Assembly (NCBI RefSeq): GCF_001522545.3
Contig: NC_031770.1
Location: forward strand, 95,367,779-95,431,778
Length of the DNA: 64,000 nucleotides
Source: Parus major
Lineage: Eukaryota; Chordata; Aves; Passeriformes; Paridae
Direction: 5' to 3'
The translations under genes were made by a program, and so were the position numbers. The notes below the pieces were generated by a model, which saw only the letters and a list, made by a program, of their open reading frames with translations, was not told where the DNA came from and ran no database searches. How positions within the stretch are numbered: the stretch's first letter is position 1; every line of letters starts with the position of its first letter. Shown here piece by piece: positions 53,227-64,000 of this stretch.

Positions 53227-54432
53227 ATGGAGAATAATGAAAGCAGTACTAAGGATGCAAAGAGCACCTCAGATGAAGGTGACAGCAGAGACATAGTTCA
53301 GCAGAAAACTGAGGAAGAAAGCCTCTTCCATGAGGAAACCATTGATCTTGGTGGAGATGAATTTGAGTCTGAAGGGAATGAAATTGTATCAGAAGATTCA
53401 AATAATTTTGTAGATAAACTTAATGAGCAAATGATGGAGAGTGTCATTATTTCAGATTCTCCAAACAATAGTGAAGATGACACAGGTGAACTTGGTTGTC
53501 TTCAGGAGATTGTAGACCAAATGGAAGCTAAAGGTAATCAAAAAACACAAACAGAAGTGGATAAAGAAGAGTTTTTAAGTAATGAGAGTGAAACTGAACA
53601 TGAAGAAACTCCTAAAGACATTTCTGAGATTGGAACAGATGATCAGGCATCTTTAAAGGAAGAATCAATTCAGGAAGCAGTGAAGGAGGAACCAAAGTTG
53701 GGAAACAACATTCCTGTTGAAACAAAACCAAATGATATTGATGAAAGCATGCCTGGGGACCAAATATTGTCACCCAGTACTACCAAACCATCTTCTGAGG
53801 CTGAGCCCATTCCTGTGTGCACCATCTTCAGCCAAGCAAACAATGCTAGTTCACAGCCACAGTTGTTCCTGCCAGATGGTTTTGAGCCTCAGATGGTGAA
53901 ATCTCCCAGTTTTAGTAGTATAATAGAGACTCCAGTGAAGTCTAATCCACAGGTGGTTCAACCAAGTCCTAGTCTAAGCAAATTCTTTGGTGACACTGTT
54001 AACACTAATACTTTGGCTTCTGATTTTTTTGATTCATTTACCACATCTAATTTTATTTCTGTTAGTAATCCAAATGCAAGCTCTTCAGTTCCAGAACAGA
54101 TGTCCTCTCTTTCTAATGGTGGAGATGGTTCTTCATCCAACTCTACTTTCCCTGTGCAAAATGGGAGACCTGAAGCAGGTGGTCCACCATCATCTCTAGA
54201 AATAACTCAATCCCCCAAGCCATTCTCACAGATCCAAGCTGTTTTTGCTGGGAGTGATGACCCGTTTGCCACAGCTTTAAATATGAGTGAACTAGATAGA
54301 AGAAATGATGCTTGGATTCCTAGTGAGGAGACAAGAAATGTTCTCATTTCAGTTGCCACACAACAATACAGCACTGTGTTCATAGATAAAGAGAATCTCA
54401 CCATGCCTGGATTAAAATTCGATAATATCCAG
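53227..54432 (+). CDS. TRAPPC12: TRAPPC12 first coding exon (N-terminal disordered half)
   Basis: The exon begins at 53222 after an AG acceptor; the ATG at 53227 has A at -3 and G at +4. It encodes residues 1-402 without a break and ends FDNIQ at a GTAAGA donor, phase 0. An earlier in-frame ATG at 53197 lies in the intron and is not used. The protein is acidic, Ser/Glu-rich and low in complexity for about 330 residues. Islands of family-conserved motifs interrupt it: ETIDLGGDEF (37-46), DKLNEQMMESVIISDSP (63-79), PVCTIFSQ (196-203), GFEPQMVKSPSF (218-229), QPSPSLSKFFGDT (245-257), DFFDSF (266-271) and IQAVFAGSDDPFATAL (336-351). The last 20 residues (VFIDKENLTMPGLKFDNIQ, 384-402) lead into the folded half. 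Many SP and TP dipeptides suit a protein reported to be phosphorylated in mitosis. Confidence 0.97.
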
Positions 54433-57400
54433 GTAAGAGTCTATTACTGTACCTTCCTCTATGATTATATTTTAGAAATACTGTAGAAGAGCTGTCCAGT
54501 AATCTGTATATCATACTGCTTCTTATTGTTGCTGATGGTCACCTTGTGTGTATTGCTTCAATCCTAATTAAAAAATGCAGTGTCACTTGTTCGCTAATGC
54601 TGCCTTGTACAGGAAGAGGCTAAAACCAGGTCTCATTTACTCATAGTGATATTTATTTGCTACATTGAAAACCAGTGTTGACAGTTGCAGTAGAAGCCAA
54701 AGCTGTTTGTATTTTCAAGTACGTTATTTCTGGTCCTCTGAGTTAGTAAGATAATACTCACATTTGGAATATATACACACCCTCTAAGCTTTGCTAGAGT
54801 CTTACAGCAGACAGCTTTGTTTGTGGAATTCCCTGTTTTGATCGAGTGGGAAATAATTTCACTCATGTTCACAGTGGTCTCAACAATGTTAACACTGAGT
54901 GAAATGGCATTGTTTCTATCTTCCCTAAGCAATGGAAAGGTATAACCTCTAAATAAGATGCAGTGCTATAGCAAGCTGCTGGGAGGGATAACTCCAAAAT
55001 TAAAAGAAAAAGACTAGAGGAGATCACAAAGCAAACAACATAGTAGTGAAAAGCAGTTTTTAGTCATCTGTCAATTTCTAACGGGTGAAAAGGCATAAAA
55101 CATTTTTCTCAGAATTTGGGAAATTTTACATCTATTCAGGATTTGTAATGAAGTAGTTTTATCCTGGCAGCTCAGCCAGGCTAGCCATGTTTTGTTTTTT
55201 TGATATCTATGCCTCTGGATAATAGAACTGTTGTGTAGATAGATGGTGTTGAGGGTTTGGATACTTTAAACCTTAATTATGCATAACAAAGACCATCAGT
55301 CAATAGGCAAATACAAGCAGAGAGCAGTCTGCAGTAACTTCCCAATCTGCAGGAGCTATCAGAAGAGTTTCTGGAGTGAATCAGGTCCAGACGTCTAGAT
55401 GAATTATCTGAAAAATCTTGGGTTCTGTCACAAGCAATGAATACCAGTTTAGATATATGCCACGCTGCTGTTGCTTCTTGGGTGTACTTTATCTTAAAAC
55501 ATTAGTGTGTTATCACAGAGCTAAATAATTAGAGTGAAACACTGTAACAGGAAGCTGTTCCTCCTCCTGTTGTGCCCAAAATGTCCCTTAGACCTTGATG
55601 TGTAATTCTGGTGTGTACTCTTTCTCTCCTGACAGCTAATCAGTTAGACAGATGGAGTAATCTGTTCTGAAATCTCCAAGGGTGATGGTCTCCTTTTTTG
55701 CAATATTTTTTTTTTTACAGTAGTTCTCTTTGACCTTCCTCAGCCCAGTCAGGGATTAAAGGCTTGTTTCTCCTGATGATTCCCTAAATCTAGTCATGTA
55801 CAAATATGCAGATAAACCATTTAGTACATAACTGAAGAGAGGATGTTTGACAATGTCCATGTGATGTATTTCTACAAAAGACCTGATGTAAAATCATCAG
55901 TGGAGGCAAAGGAAATACTACTGCTTTCTTCATTGTTTATAATTTATAAGAGTCTCCTAGATATGTCCACAGGGACAAGTTTTGAAGTGCTTTGTGTTTA
56001 GAAAATTTTCCTCACTTTCAGTTACTGGTTTTCCATGGCCTGAGTGCATGCCTTGACTGATTTGACATCCCCTATTTTCATATCATTGTTCCATAGTATT
56101 GCAAATTGTGTATTTAACTGAAACTAATTGTAGGGAGCTTGAAATGTCAGCTGAAACATTGTGGGAGGTATGTTTTCATTGTTAAAGCTGCTTCCAACAA
56201 CGGTCTTTACAACTTTGGTATGAATAGTTCGCTAATGCTGAATGTTACTGCAAGATGTTAAACCAAGTTAAATGCAGTGGACAGAGAAGTTGGTTGAAAA
56301 ATGCAGTTGCAGTGAGTGAACTCTTAAGTGTGCTTCAGGGAAGGACTGAAATTTCACGTGACACGTATTGTCAAGCTTGGGACTTTATTTTTTTCCCTGC
56401 TTGCTCAGAAAATGTATTATGTCGATAAATAACTCCAAGAAAAATATTCAGTGCTTTTTGACAATCATTTAAAAAACAGTGTATAGTAAAGATTGTCTGT
56501 ACCAGTGTTCTTCAAGTGTCAGAACAAATATGAGTGCTGCTTTTTATGCTCTTTCCATTATGCCTTTTTTCTTCTGTTGCTGTCTTCTGTCATTGTCCTT
56601 TGTTTCATTATATTAATTTGTACTGTTTCCTACAGCAAAGGACTTTAGGATCCAAAGTTAGGGGGAATTAAAAATTCATCTGTATGGCGTTTTGCAGACA
56701 CTGTCTTTTCTTAATTCTTTGGGCTCTTCTGTCAGAGAGGCAGATATCTTGTTTATTCATAGAGTGATGAGTAAAAAATTTCCATTTTGGAACAGTAGTT
56801 CTCATTCCTTAAGAAACTAGACAGAAAACACAAATATATTTCCCATCACTGTCCATGGGGGAAGTTGAAACACTTAATGTCAATTGTCTTTGTCATAGCT
56901 AAGCTCTACTGTTACTACATGCAGTTCACTCCTTTTTAGGCAAAAAGCTATTGAGCTCAGGCCAGTTTCTCTGACTGATGCCTGCAGCTAGGTCTTTTGA
57001 AATTTAATACCCTTGTTGAAGGGTTGCTGTTTACTTTCATTTATGATCTCTCAAAGTTTATTTTCTGTGGATATTTAAGGCTAACTTACTGTGTGCATGT
57101 TTTTCTTTGATCAGTAGATTGCACCTTTCAATGGTAACATACATTGCAAAAACCTGTAAAACTTTCTGGTTTTTGTAAGATCTTTGAGGAATATTTTATA
57201 AGGTCTGTGAATGATAATAGTATAAGAGGCAAGTAAACCTAAATGTGTCAATGCTAACTGAAACCTATACATGGAAAAAAAATACACCAAATTATGTGGT
57301 GTAAATGTAGAAGTTTTCATTCCAGTGCTATATATACACGTGCAGTCATATTTATTTCATATGTAACATACAGGAAAATATGTATTTCTCTAGTGGAAAG

Positions 57401-57499
57401 AACCCCTTTTCTCAGTTTTAATTCTACATTTTATTTTGCTGAAATAATGTTTTCAATAGTCTCATTATCTGTTTCTTTTTCTGTTCCATGAACGCCAAG
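54433..57499 (+). other. TRAPPC12 intron between the two visible coding exons
   Basis: 3,067 bases with GTAAGA donor and AAG acceptor. AT-rich; I recognise no repeat family, exon or RNA gene in it. The reading frame of the first exon runs 17 codons into the intron before a TAG at 54484-54486. Confidence 0.85.
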
Positions 57500-57616
57500 G
57501 GAGATGCAGTAAAAGACCTAATGCTTCGCTTCTTGGGGGAGCAGGCTGCAGTGAAGAGACAAGTTTTAAATGCCAACTCTGTAGAGCAGTCATTTGTAGG
57601 CTTGAAACAGCTAATT
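57500..57616 (+). CDS. TRAPPC12: TRAPPC12 second coding exon
   Basis: 117 bases encode residues 403-441 ([20 protein letters not shown] through [13 protein letters not shown]). The acceptor is GCCAAG after a T-rich tract and the donor is GTAAGT. Both borders are phase 0. The segment is helical and continues directly from FDNIQ of the previous exon. It forms the entry to the TPR region, whose repeats lie right of the window. The sequence is very close to other vertebrate TRAPPC12 as I remember it. Confidence 0.97.
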
Positions 57617-60600
57617 GTAAGTAACAATCATCGTATATATTTAATATTGCGTTTCTCTCAAGATAATTGGGGAGTACTGACTGAGGAGAAACTGGAAAAA
57701 AAAATCTGAATATTAGTCTATTTCTGATCCTTCAATAGTACTAGCCAAACTACAATAGTCTTTAATGGAAATGACACTGGGGTTTAACTATTTAGGTTTA
57801 AATCACATAGTATTCACATTTTTTTACATTAAAAGTAAATCACATTTTTTACATGAAAAGTTAACAAAAAATTGTTTAAAGTGACTTTGAGTTTTTATGT
57901 AATACAAATGATTGTAAACAGATTTTAATCATGAGGGGTTTTTTACCTGTGTATATATTTATGTTCTCACCTGTGTGTTTTACAGAAAGACATAGAAGTT
58001 GTAAATGGAAAGCCAAACTGGTATGATAATTTCAACTGCCTAATTTTTTACTTCAGTGCAGGAAACTAAAAAAGTACTTCCAGAGGAAAGCTTAACTTAA
58101 TCCTATCATTAATGTAAATATTTCTGTTCTGAAAAGAGTTTCATCTAGCAGCCTTGTAAACCTTGCCTTGTTCCTTTAACCGTTGTGTTCCTGTAGAAAA
58201 TTGATTATTATTACATGACTGAGCCTTACTTAATGTGACAACATAACAAGATATTTTGGACTTACTTTATTTTTGAAAAAAATAGATGAAAAATTACTGA
58301 CAAGAAGTAGTGAGGAATTATTAGGACAGGCTGTATTTAGTATTTAACATCCTTTAATTTAATTGTGTGACTTAACATGTAAAGCTTCAGGAGAGATGAC
58401 TTTTTTGTTATGTTAGGAATATTCTAGGAGGTCTCAGCAAGCACACTGTTAAAGAAATTTAGAGGTAATTTTAGAAACTACACATGAAAAAACAGATTGT
58501 GATCTCCATCCTAGACACATGTTTTTCTGCTTATCTCAATGTTTTGTTTGACTTGAGAGGGAAAAAAATCTTATATAAAAGTCTTGTACCCATCAGTGTC
58601 TTAAGTAGGAAAAGCTTTTTTTTCACACTTACTTTCCGCCTTCCAGAAGAGAATTTTTGATGTGTGGGAAATGCTTATCTATTTATCCTGGTAGTGGTGT
58701 CTATGCAAGATGTTCTTCTATGTTGCAGACCATGTTGTACCTTAATTACAAGGCTGCTGCTGATAATGTTTTTGCTTTGAGCATGCTCTTAACCTTCAGA
58801 AGAGTAGTGTTAAAGCTTTTAGGCCCAAGGCAGTAAAGCTAGGAGGCAATCTGCATCTGTAGGATTTTTTGTTAGTTAGGGTACTTATGGCTACTTATGT
58901 TACTTACATTTTTTTTTTTAAAAAATTGTCTATTTTAGAAGGGTAGGTTTTTTTTATAAAATAGAAACCATTTGGGTAGAAATCAGAATGTTCTTTGGTT
59001 TTCAAGGCTTTCAATCATTAGGTGTTGGTTGGTTTATGGTTGGTTGGTTGGATGCAAAATAACTTTCTCATTTTGCAAAATAACATTTTCATTTGTAGAA
59101 CTCGTTTCTTTTTGTGATGAGAATTAGTTGGTCATTTTTTGTACCCTTGCAAAAATTGCATTTCTTCTTAAGTCTAAATGTAGAAAATTTATTTCTGGTT
59201 GACTATAGTCTTTAAAGAGACTTTAGACTTAAAAACATTAAAATCCTATTCTAGATGATATTAACTAAAAAGATATATACTTTTTACATATGTAATAGGC
59301 CAGAATGACATACAATAAGTATTCTGTTACTAGTCACAAATTTTAATTTGTTTATGAGTGAATTCCTGACCAAATACGTTCAGTGAATAAATCTTTTAAT
59401 TCAAGGGACAACTTAGAGGCAATATTTATATTAGGATCTAGTTAAAAAATAGTCAGTATTGGGAATATTGCTGTACAGTTTCCATAAAGTTAAGGGTTTT
59501 TTCCTTAGCTGTTTATTTGATATCCTTTGCACTACACATGAAAAAAAGAATTTTTTTTTCACCCAATTCAATCCCTTGCAGCAACTTAGAAGAGTGTATT
59601 TTGAATATGTCTGCAGTGAGAAGAGAAATGTTTAGAATTAGGATAAATTTCACCTTCAGACTTATACCAATTATTTATGTGTTTACCTGTGAGTTGTTGT
59701 CTGAATTCTTAAGTCAATTCAGACCTAATAGTACAGTCCCTGATCACAAGCTAAATTTAGATGGGTTTCCATCTAGAAGTCCCAACAATTATCACATGCT
59801 GTAGGAGGACACTACTGTCAGCTGAAACCAAAAGTGAATGTTTAGTCCTGTTACGAAGAAATTTGTTTGAATAAAATTCTCAGATGATCTTGGGCAAACT
59901 TCATTGTATTATGGGGAGAAAAAAAAAAAAGGAAAAAATTAAGAACAGTATTCTAAACTTTTCTGCTTCAAAGGAAACTGCTTCCTTAGAATCTGGTTAC
60001 TGTTTTAATCCTGCGTGGTTGGAAAAACATGCTCATCAAACACATGATCTTCAAACCACATGTCTTCAGCTGCAATTCTGAAGGTTCTCTATTCTACCGT
60101 ATGATTAAGTCTGTTAGCTTATTTAGCTGTTTAAATAAATACAGATATACTGCTGCTACTGTCAAAGGCTATTCCAGACATTCATTCATTTGGTTGTTAA
60201 TCAAAGGCATTCTAATCAGTCCTCCCTCAAAATCTTTTTTTCTAATCAAAGTTAAAGTTGCTGACAATAATTAGTGTTTTAGTCTTATCATGGATTTTAA
60301 GTCTTTTCTTTTCCTTAATATTTGCTTCTTCTCCCCTGCTACTTTCTGTGAGTTGACAGCTGTGGCATTTCAACTTCTCAGATTTTCTTTCTCAAGGAAA
60401 AAAAAAACCTTCTCTAGCCATCTCATCGTGGATGCCTTCATAATCATCTTCAGATCTCTGCTCAGACTTTCAATTGAAGCTAATGTCATTTTGTTATCAC
60501 TGCTCAGAACTCAGCACATTACATTGTAAATTGCATTACTTGCCTTGTGTTTTACCTTTTCTATTGTTCTGATATTGTAAATCATCTGATGATGCCTGTT

Positions 60601-63600
60601 TAGTGATGCGGTCCTTACATATTGACAGTACCGCCTCCTAGGTTACATCTACAAAGGAAGATACCACCTTTTTTAACCAGGACCACAAAAGTTCCAGGGT
60701 GCATTCTCGAGTACTACTCCTCACATTCCTATAAAAGGTCCAGTAAAAAACAGTTAAGTAAAAGCACTTCAGTGGGTAAGATGCAATTAGTGCTTGCAGC
60801 AGTGTTGGAGACTGATGTCCTTTTGGGAGGATCATAGCTCAGTCTGCAGAAGCTTCCTCAAGTACAATTAATTCTCAGAAAACAGTATTTATCACGAAGT
60901 TGGTACGCTGAACTTCCAGAGGTGCACCTTTTCTGATGAGGTCACCAACAGTAGCATCATATCTAAGACAAATAGTTTTTTACCAGGACCTGAACTCAAG
61001 TGGTTAAACTTTGCTAACAAAATTGTTCCGCATCAATTTGGTCTCTAGATGATTTCAATGAGATTTTTGCCAGTAAGCCAAAGATGATTTATTGAATAGC
61101 AGTGTTTTCACATTTTCAGTTTCTCTTCTATGGGACGGGCAGCAGTGAATTGGAAATGCTCTACTGGTGGCAAAACGGTGCAGAGGTGGTATAGGTGAAT
61201 TAGTTTTACAGCTTTAGGGCTTTGAAGAGATATGGGCCTGCTGGAATAGTTCTGCACAATAATTCTGTAATAACTTGTGAGTAGAGTTATGCATCTATAC
61301 TGGATAAGATTTTCTATTTTTTGACTGAAAACAGAAGATCTGTGCTTTCAGTTTCTAAAAGTTTTTATCAATCTGGCATAGGAACAAGCATTTACATCTA
61401 GAGCAAATAAATGTAAGCAAGATCTTCTTGTCACCCTGTTGCTTTGTTTTACAACAGAAAATACAAGATACAAGCTACAATTCTGTTAGTTCTTGTTATT
61501 CCATATTTTAGACTAATTTTTTTACCCTGATTTGAACAAATAGCACAATCTTGCTTACCAGGCCCTTCTGATGTTTTCAGTTGTAAGGTGCCTGCAGCCA
61601 GAGTCAGTCTTTTGTAGTTACCATACTTTAAAAAAGACTAATGTATCTTGCCACTATAAATACATGTTTCCTCAAAATACGGAATAATTTCTTCAAGCTG
61701 CTAGACCAAGAAAGGGTTACTGGCTACATTTTCTTAACTGATGTGTAAGTGCTCTACCAATGTAATTTACAGGGGAGAAGCATGTCATAGCTAGTGGAGG
61801 AGGACATTTTAATCACTTTAATGGTGTTACATGTAGAGTTAATGACTCCCTCTGAGTCTATTTTTAAAAAGTCATATACTGTTACTTTTGCACAGGAATA
61901 ATGTTGTGCTTTTACATATATTTTCAAATATAACAAACTTGGATACAGTGGTATAACATACATATTCACTTTAATAAGTTATAAATTATCCTTAAAAATA
62001 GGGGAGGGGATTGTTCTTTTGTTTCTAAATCAGTGAGCAGTTTCCTACATTTTTATAGCTGATTTGAGAGAAGGTGGGAGTAGCACAAACTAAATGTGTG
62101 CTTTTGTGAAGAGGTTGCATTTCTGTAGTAGGAAGTGACTCTCTCAGTTAAAATTTCAGTGGTTTTCCTGAGAGATTGAATAATGTTATAGATTGTGTAT
62201 CAGAGGAGTTCCCTTTTCATCATTGAAGACATTTTCTGTAGATTTCCAGTCTGTGTGCCTGTCTTTGCTTGACAGAAGAATTACATTTGAAATTTGTTTT
62301 ACTGTGCAGTTTCCCTGTCTGTATGTAAACCTCCCCCAGAATTTCTGGGTTTTTTTGAAGAACAGAGACGTTCTGCAAGGAGTGATGCATTGTCTGTTGT
62401 GTAGCTCATCTGCTTTGGCCTAGCTTTGACATGTGTACAGCAGTTGGTACTGAGATGGTTTGGAGTTTTAATTTTTTCTGATGTGTATAGATTTTAAAAA
62501 ATCCTTTCACTAGATAAACATCTAGTCTAATAGTATTTAGAAAGTACAGAAATCATGCAAGCTGGTGGCTTTCATTAAAAGACATACAGCTCCATATATT
62601 TTGAGGGGAGTGGAAAGATGGTAATAGCATCGTATGGAGGGAAGTTCTCTTCTTTCAGGCTTCTCCTGTGTTAGTGAACTATTTAGTAGTAATATTAGGT
62701 TGACAGTATTTTTTTCTCAGAGAAATGTGTGTTTTCACACAATTACAGCTAGACAACCATATCCTGATCATCACAGAATAATTATTTTTGTTGTTGAGAA
62801 TGTTCCTCAGTATTCTTATGGTTTATCTGAAGCTATAGTGTCCATATTTCCTTTGAGTCTCTACTTAGGACTTAGAAACAAAATTCCGGTATAAGGGACC
62901 TGGATTTTTAGAACTGTATGATTGTAGACCATAGGAAGCATGAAAGTGACCTGCAGGGTTTTGAGGGATGTTTGAAATGGATGAAGATTTCTGGTGGACT
63001 GGTAACTCTTAAGTCTGGTACAATTTGCCTGAGCCAATAATGTGTCCAGTTAATGCCAAATCAAGTTGTCCTGCCAGCAGCCTTCTAGTAAGCTTCCACA
63101 GAGAATTATGCTCCATGACCAGCAGGCAGCTCTAATTTTGGAATCATTGCAAATAATATGTTTCATATTCCAGCAACAACTGTTTTCACAATAATTGTCA
63201 GACTTGCTTCTCTTGGCTGTCTTGTTCAATAAAGTATTTTTTGTCCATGCCTGAAATAAAATTTAAAATATTGTAGCAACTAAGATGGTCATAAATGATC
63301 CATTATTATTTTTTGATCCTAACTCTCATTTGGGAAGAAAAAGTTGAACAGTTTGAGTCTGTGTTTGCTCCTGTTGTAAGGATAGTAAGAATTAGTTTGT
63401 CTCCAGAAGAGGAATTAATTCAGTATGTGCAGTATCTTTCTGCTTTTCTAAGTTGATACTGTTGATGTTGAAGGATGTTATAATGCATTACAAATTCCTG
63501 CTCTTCCTTAAGAATGTAGGTGGCTCAAAGTCTGCCATGCTGTTTCATGGTCTTGCTGTCAGCCAGCTTTTGCATTTCCACTGGAACTCAACTTACTAGC

Positions 63601-64000
63601 TGGCATCTGACAATGCAGAAAGGAGAGGTGAGGTGGACAGTGAATGGTGATCTCTATAGTGGCCTGTTTGCAGCATGGGTAGCTGCAAAATGGGGGGCAG
63701 AAGGTAGGAAGACACTTCAGTTGTTACTACTGGTTTTTCAATGTAACTGTTTGCTGTATGAATACATTTTCTAAAACGTTGGAGAGAAATTAATAAAATA
63801 CCAATTCAAGATTAGTATCTGAACTTTGCAAGCATCATATAAATGTATTTTATTCTTTTACATTTCATCAGACAACATGATTATTTTGTTTTACAGTTAT
63901 ATTTTTCTATGTATTAAGAAACCGTTTGGAAAAAATATTACTTTAAGGAATAACTTATATTTATGTTAGAATGACCTGCTGGATATATGTCTCTTTAAAA
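57617..64000 (+). other. TRAPPC12 intron (partial, to the right edge)
   Basis: At least 6,384 bases of AT- and T-rich intron. Open frames up to 95 codons are present, but none shows the TPR-region sequence expected for the next exon or any other recognised protein. A GGTT-rich microsatellite-like patch lies at 59018-59053. I see no CR1 or LTR that I can support. Confidence 0.75.

Larger units (their letters stand above)
52340..64000 (+). other. TRAPPC12: TRAPPC12 (TRAMM/TTC15) gene span, 5' part; continues past the right edge
   Basis: The two plus-strand coding exons joined give 441 residues of the roughly 735-residue family protein, ending GLKQLI. The next family segment (an NWRAAVDLC-type start of the TPR region) is not found in 57617-64000, so it lies to the right. 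TRAPPC12 is a subunit of the TRAPPIII-type Rab exchange and tethering complex in ER-Golgi and autophagic membrane traffic. It also has a reported mitotic role at kinetochores through CENP-E. The left limit of the gene is a guess from the CpG island. Confidence 0.93.

Noticed and set aside
54433..54486. Read-through extension of the first TRAPPC12 coding exon
   Set aside because: Follows a clear GTAAGA donor, and the next exon continues the known protein in phase.
1..64000. CRISPR arrays, bacterial operons, defence systems, tRNA or rRNA genes
   Set aside because: None seen. The sequence is intron-rich avian nuclear DNA.

Overview
This is nuclear DNA from a vertebrate, almost certainly a bird. 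The genes have introns with GT-AG borders. Intronic DNA is AT-rich, and one sharp CpG-rich island lies near 51.8-52.7 kb. The interspersed repeats I can recognise are avian: several CR1 LINE fragments with the typical 3' end, and endogenous-retrovirus LTRs of bird type. No bacterial, viral or plasmid gene system is present.

The window holds the 5' parts of two protein genes arranged head to head. On the minus strand, from 52166 leftwards, is EIPR1 (TSSC1), the WD40 partner of the EARP/GARP tethering complexes. Five coding exons are visible (52125-52166, 43469-43552, 38847-38979, 15470-15626, 4315-4414). They join in frame to the first 172 codons, and the rest lies beyond the left edge. On the plus strand is TRAPPC12 (TRAMM, TTC15), a TRAPP complex subunit. 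A large first coding exon (coding part 53227-54432, 402 codons) and a short second one (57500-57616, 39 codons) are visible; the TPR half lies beyond the right edge.

The two start codons are about 1.06 kb apart. The CpG island between them probably acts as a shared bidirectional promoter. It contains a GC box, an ETS-type site and a pentanucleotide repeat. A CR1 tail sits between the island and the first TRAPPC12 coding exon. Both products act in membrane tethering at the Golgi and endosomes, so shared control is plausible but not shown.

Everything else is intron: EIPR1 introns of about 8.6, 4.5, 23.2 and 11.1 kb plus a partial fifth, and TRAPPC12 introns of 3.1 kb and more than 6.4 kb. They contain CR1 pieces (2.8, 26.5-27.7, 40.6-41.0, 46.2-46.5 and 52.7-52.9 kb), a solo LTR with a 6-bp target duplication (18889-19165), two other LTR-like segments (about 5.3-5.8 and 42.3-42.8 kb), a diverged local duplication (14.7-15.2 against 17.6-18.7 kb), a TA-rich microsatellite and three perfect short inverted repeats. 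I found no convincing novel gene system. The observations most worth checking are the promoter repeat, the local duplication, the hairpins and the nested insertion in CR1.
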